6,461 nucleotides of DNA from Sphingomonadaceae bacterium (lineage in GTDB: Bacteria; Pseudomonadota; Alphaproteobacteria; Sphingomonadales; Sphingomonadaceae). The notes under the pieces are model-generated. The model did no database searches, was not told where the DNA came from, and saw nothing but the letters and a program-made list of their open reading frames with translations. Location: the NCBI GenBank assembly GCA_020446665.1, contig JAGREF010000055.1, positions 1 to 6,461 of the forward strand, read 5' to 3'. Positions 5,488 through 6,461 of this stretch are shown here, piece after piece (the stretch's first letter is position 1; each line of letters starts with the position of its first letter). The translations under genes and the position numbers were made by a program.

Positions 5488-6461
5488 TTACTGGTTGTTC
5501 TGCCGCCCAAGAAACCGCGGAATGCTGACCGAGGAAGCACCATCACCGCCGTCATCATCTTCTTCATCGTCATCGGAAGATGAACCACGCGACAGATTGG
5601 CCATGCGTTCAAACAGCGTGCTGCCCGCGCCGCCACTGGTGCCACCGCTCCCGCCACTGCCGCCGGACACGAGGCCCTTGCGACGCGGCGCAGCGCCGCC
5701 CTGAACCGGCTCATCTTCCTCTGCCAAGCGGTCTGCATCCAGCAGTAATTCATCACCACCTGTGTCACCATCGACAGAGGCTGAACTCAGATCGAGCATT
5801 TCCTTCTTCGGGACAGGCGCGGGTTCATCATCGTCTTCCCAGCCATCTTCCTCTTCGGAAGTCACGCTGCCCGACGAATCAGCTTCCTCTCCCCAATCCT
5901 CTTCATCTTCGTCTTCTGCATCGCTGCGCATGCCGGCAAGTGGATCGACAATGCCGTCAACATCGTCGTCTTCGCCTTCTTCCTCGTCTTCTTCCGCCTC
6001 GTCAAAGGCGACTGGTTCAGGCGCAGGTGCAGGGACAAAGGATTCGTCTTCTTCCTCGAACTCGTCTTCGAAATCGGCTTCGTCTTCTGCCGGAAGCTCC
6101 AGCACCGGGCGCTTGGGCGCACGTGCCGCAGCGAGCGACATCGTCCCGCTGCTCGCGTCAATTCCTTCGGCGCCTTGCTCGATTCCGGTAGCAACCACGG
6201 ATACGCGGATACGGCCGGACAGGTCGGGATTGAAGGCGCTGCCCCAGATGATGTTCGCGTCTTCATCCACGAGCTCGCGAATATGGTTCGCCGCTTCATC
6301 GACTTCGAGCAGCTTCATATCTTCGCCGCCGATGATGGAGATGATCACGCCCTTCGCGCCTTGCATGCTCACGCCGTCGAGCAGCGGGTTGGCGATGGCG
6401 CGTTCGGCAGCTTCCAGTGCGCGATTTTCACCTTCACCCTCGCCCGTACCCATCATCGCCT
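5488..6461 (-). CDS. ftsZ: Cell-division GTPase FtsZ, C-terminal part (5' end outside the window)
   Basis: FtsZ is the tubulin-like GTPase that forms the cytoplasmic Z-ring. The window holds the last 323 residues and the TAA. It begins at [14 protein letters not shown], which in known FtsZ follows the T7 catalytic loop by a few residues, so the GTP-binding domain and T7 loop lie outside. Counting from the first Met in the window (6456): the rest of the C-terminal globular subdomain occupies 1-92, with [19 protein letters not shown] and [10 protein letters not shown]. The linker runs from about 95 to 311. Residues 121-250 contain 59 Asp/Glu but only four Arg/Lys. A basic APRRKG (256-261), a Gly/Ser tract (264-279), a possible helix [12 protein letters not shown] (280-291) and a second acidic run (295-306) follow. 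The protein ends with the conserved C-terminal peptide [11 protein letters not shown] (312-322), which binds FtsA, ZipA-like and MinC-type partners in other bacteria. The long linker is usual in alphaproteobacteria, though its acidity is striking. Confidence 0.97.
   Translation of the reverse strand, partial: AMMGTGEGEGENRALEAAERAIANPLLDGVSMQGAKGVIISIIGGEDMKLLEVDEAANHIRELVDEDANIIWGSAFNPDLSGRIRVSVVATGIEQGAEGIDASSGTMSLAAARAPKRPVLELPAEDEADFEDEFEEEDESFVPAPAPEPVAFDEAEEDEEEGEDDDVDGIVDPLAGMRSDAEDEDEEDWGEEADSSGSVTSEEEDGWEDDDEPAPVPKKEMLDLSSASVDGDTGGDELLLDADRLAEEDEPVQGGAAPRRKGLVSGGSGGSGGTSGGAGSTLFERMANLSRGSSSDDDEEDDDGGDGASSVSIPRFLGRQNNQ

Noticed and set aside
5495..6191. Plus-strand frames rich in Ser or Arg/His/Leu opposite ftsZ
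   Set aside because: These are antisense shadows of the acidic FtsZ linker (GAA/GAT codons read backwards give TTC/ATC and serine-type codons).
1..6461. Mobile element, CRISPR array, toxin-antitoxin or defence system
   Set aside because: No transposase, integrase, regularly spaced repeats, paired small genes or compositional break were seen; gene content is core housekeeping and division.

Overview
The window is a compact chromosomal stretch of a high-GC alphaproteobacterium, most likely a member of the Sphingomonadales. The evidence is the FtsZ tail ending [11 protein letters not shown] on a very long acidic linker, the style of the SPOR-domain protein that follows it, and the ybjN-proC pair. 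That assignment is my inference from family resemblance; no search was run. All six protein genes and the one RNA gene fragment lie on the minus strand, so the window is described here in the direction of transcription, from high to low coordinates.

Division end (6461 to about 3400): the window opens inside ftsZ. What remains is the end of the C-terminal subdomain, a linker of roughly 215 residues that is strongly acidic, and the intact C-terminal peptide. After a 72-bp gap holding a small hairpin comes a gene for an exported protein with a signal peptide, TPR-like helical repeats, about 300 residues of Pro/Ala/Glu-rich linker, and a C-terminal SPOR (peptidoglycan-binding) domain. The two together look like a cytoplasmic-ring and periplasmic-wall division pair. 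A nested inverted repeat sits just after the SPOR gene.

Housekeeping middle (3294 to about 970): a YbjN-domain protein and proline biosynthesis enzyme ProC are 32 bp apart and probably co-transcribed. A BAX-inhibitor-1 (UPF0005/YccA-like) membrane protein follows, with its own promoter candidate, a Shine-Dalgarno sequence and a good intrinsic terminator.

Far end (881 to 1): an unrecognised outer-membrane-type lipoprotein has a lipobox followed by a polyproline run. Next is a 98-bp spacer and then the first 15 bases of a tRNA gene (probably tRNA-Ala) that runs off the window. No gene-free stretch exceeds 300 bases. I see no mobile element, CRISPR array, phage gene or defence system. The window reads as ordinary core genome, and the points worth a second look are the division-gene linkers, the unknown lipoprotein, and several intergenic signals.
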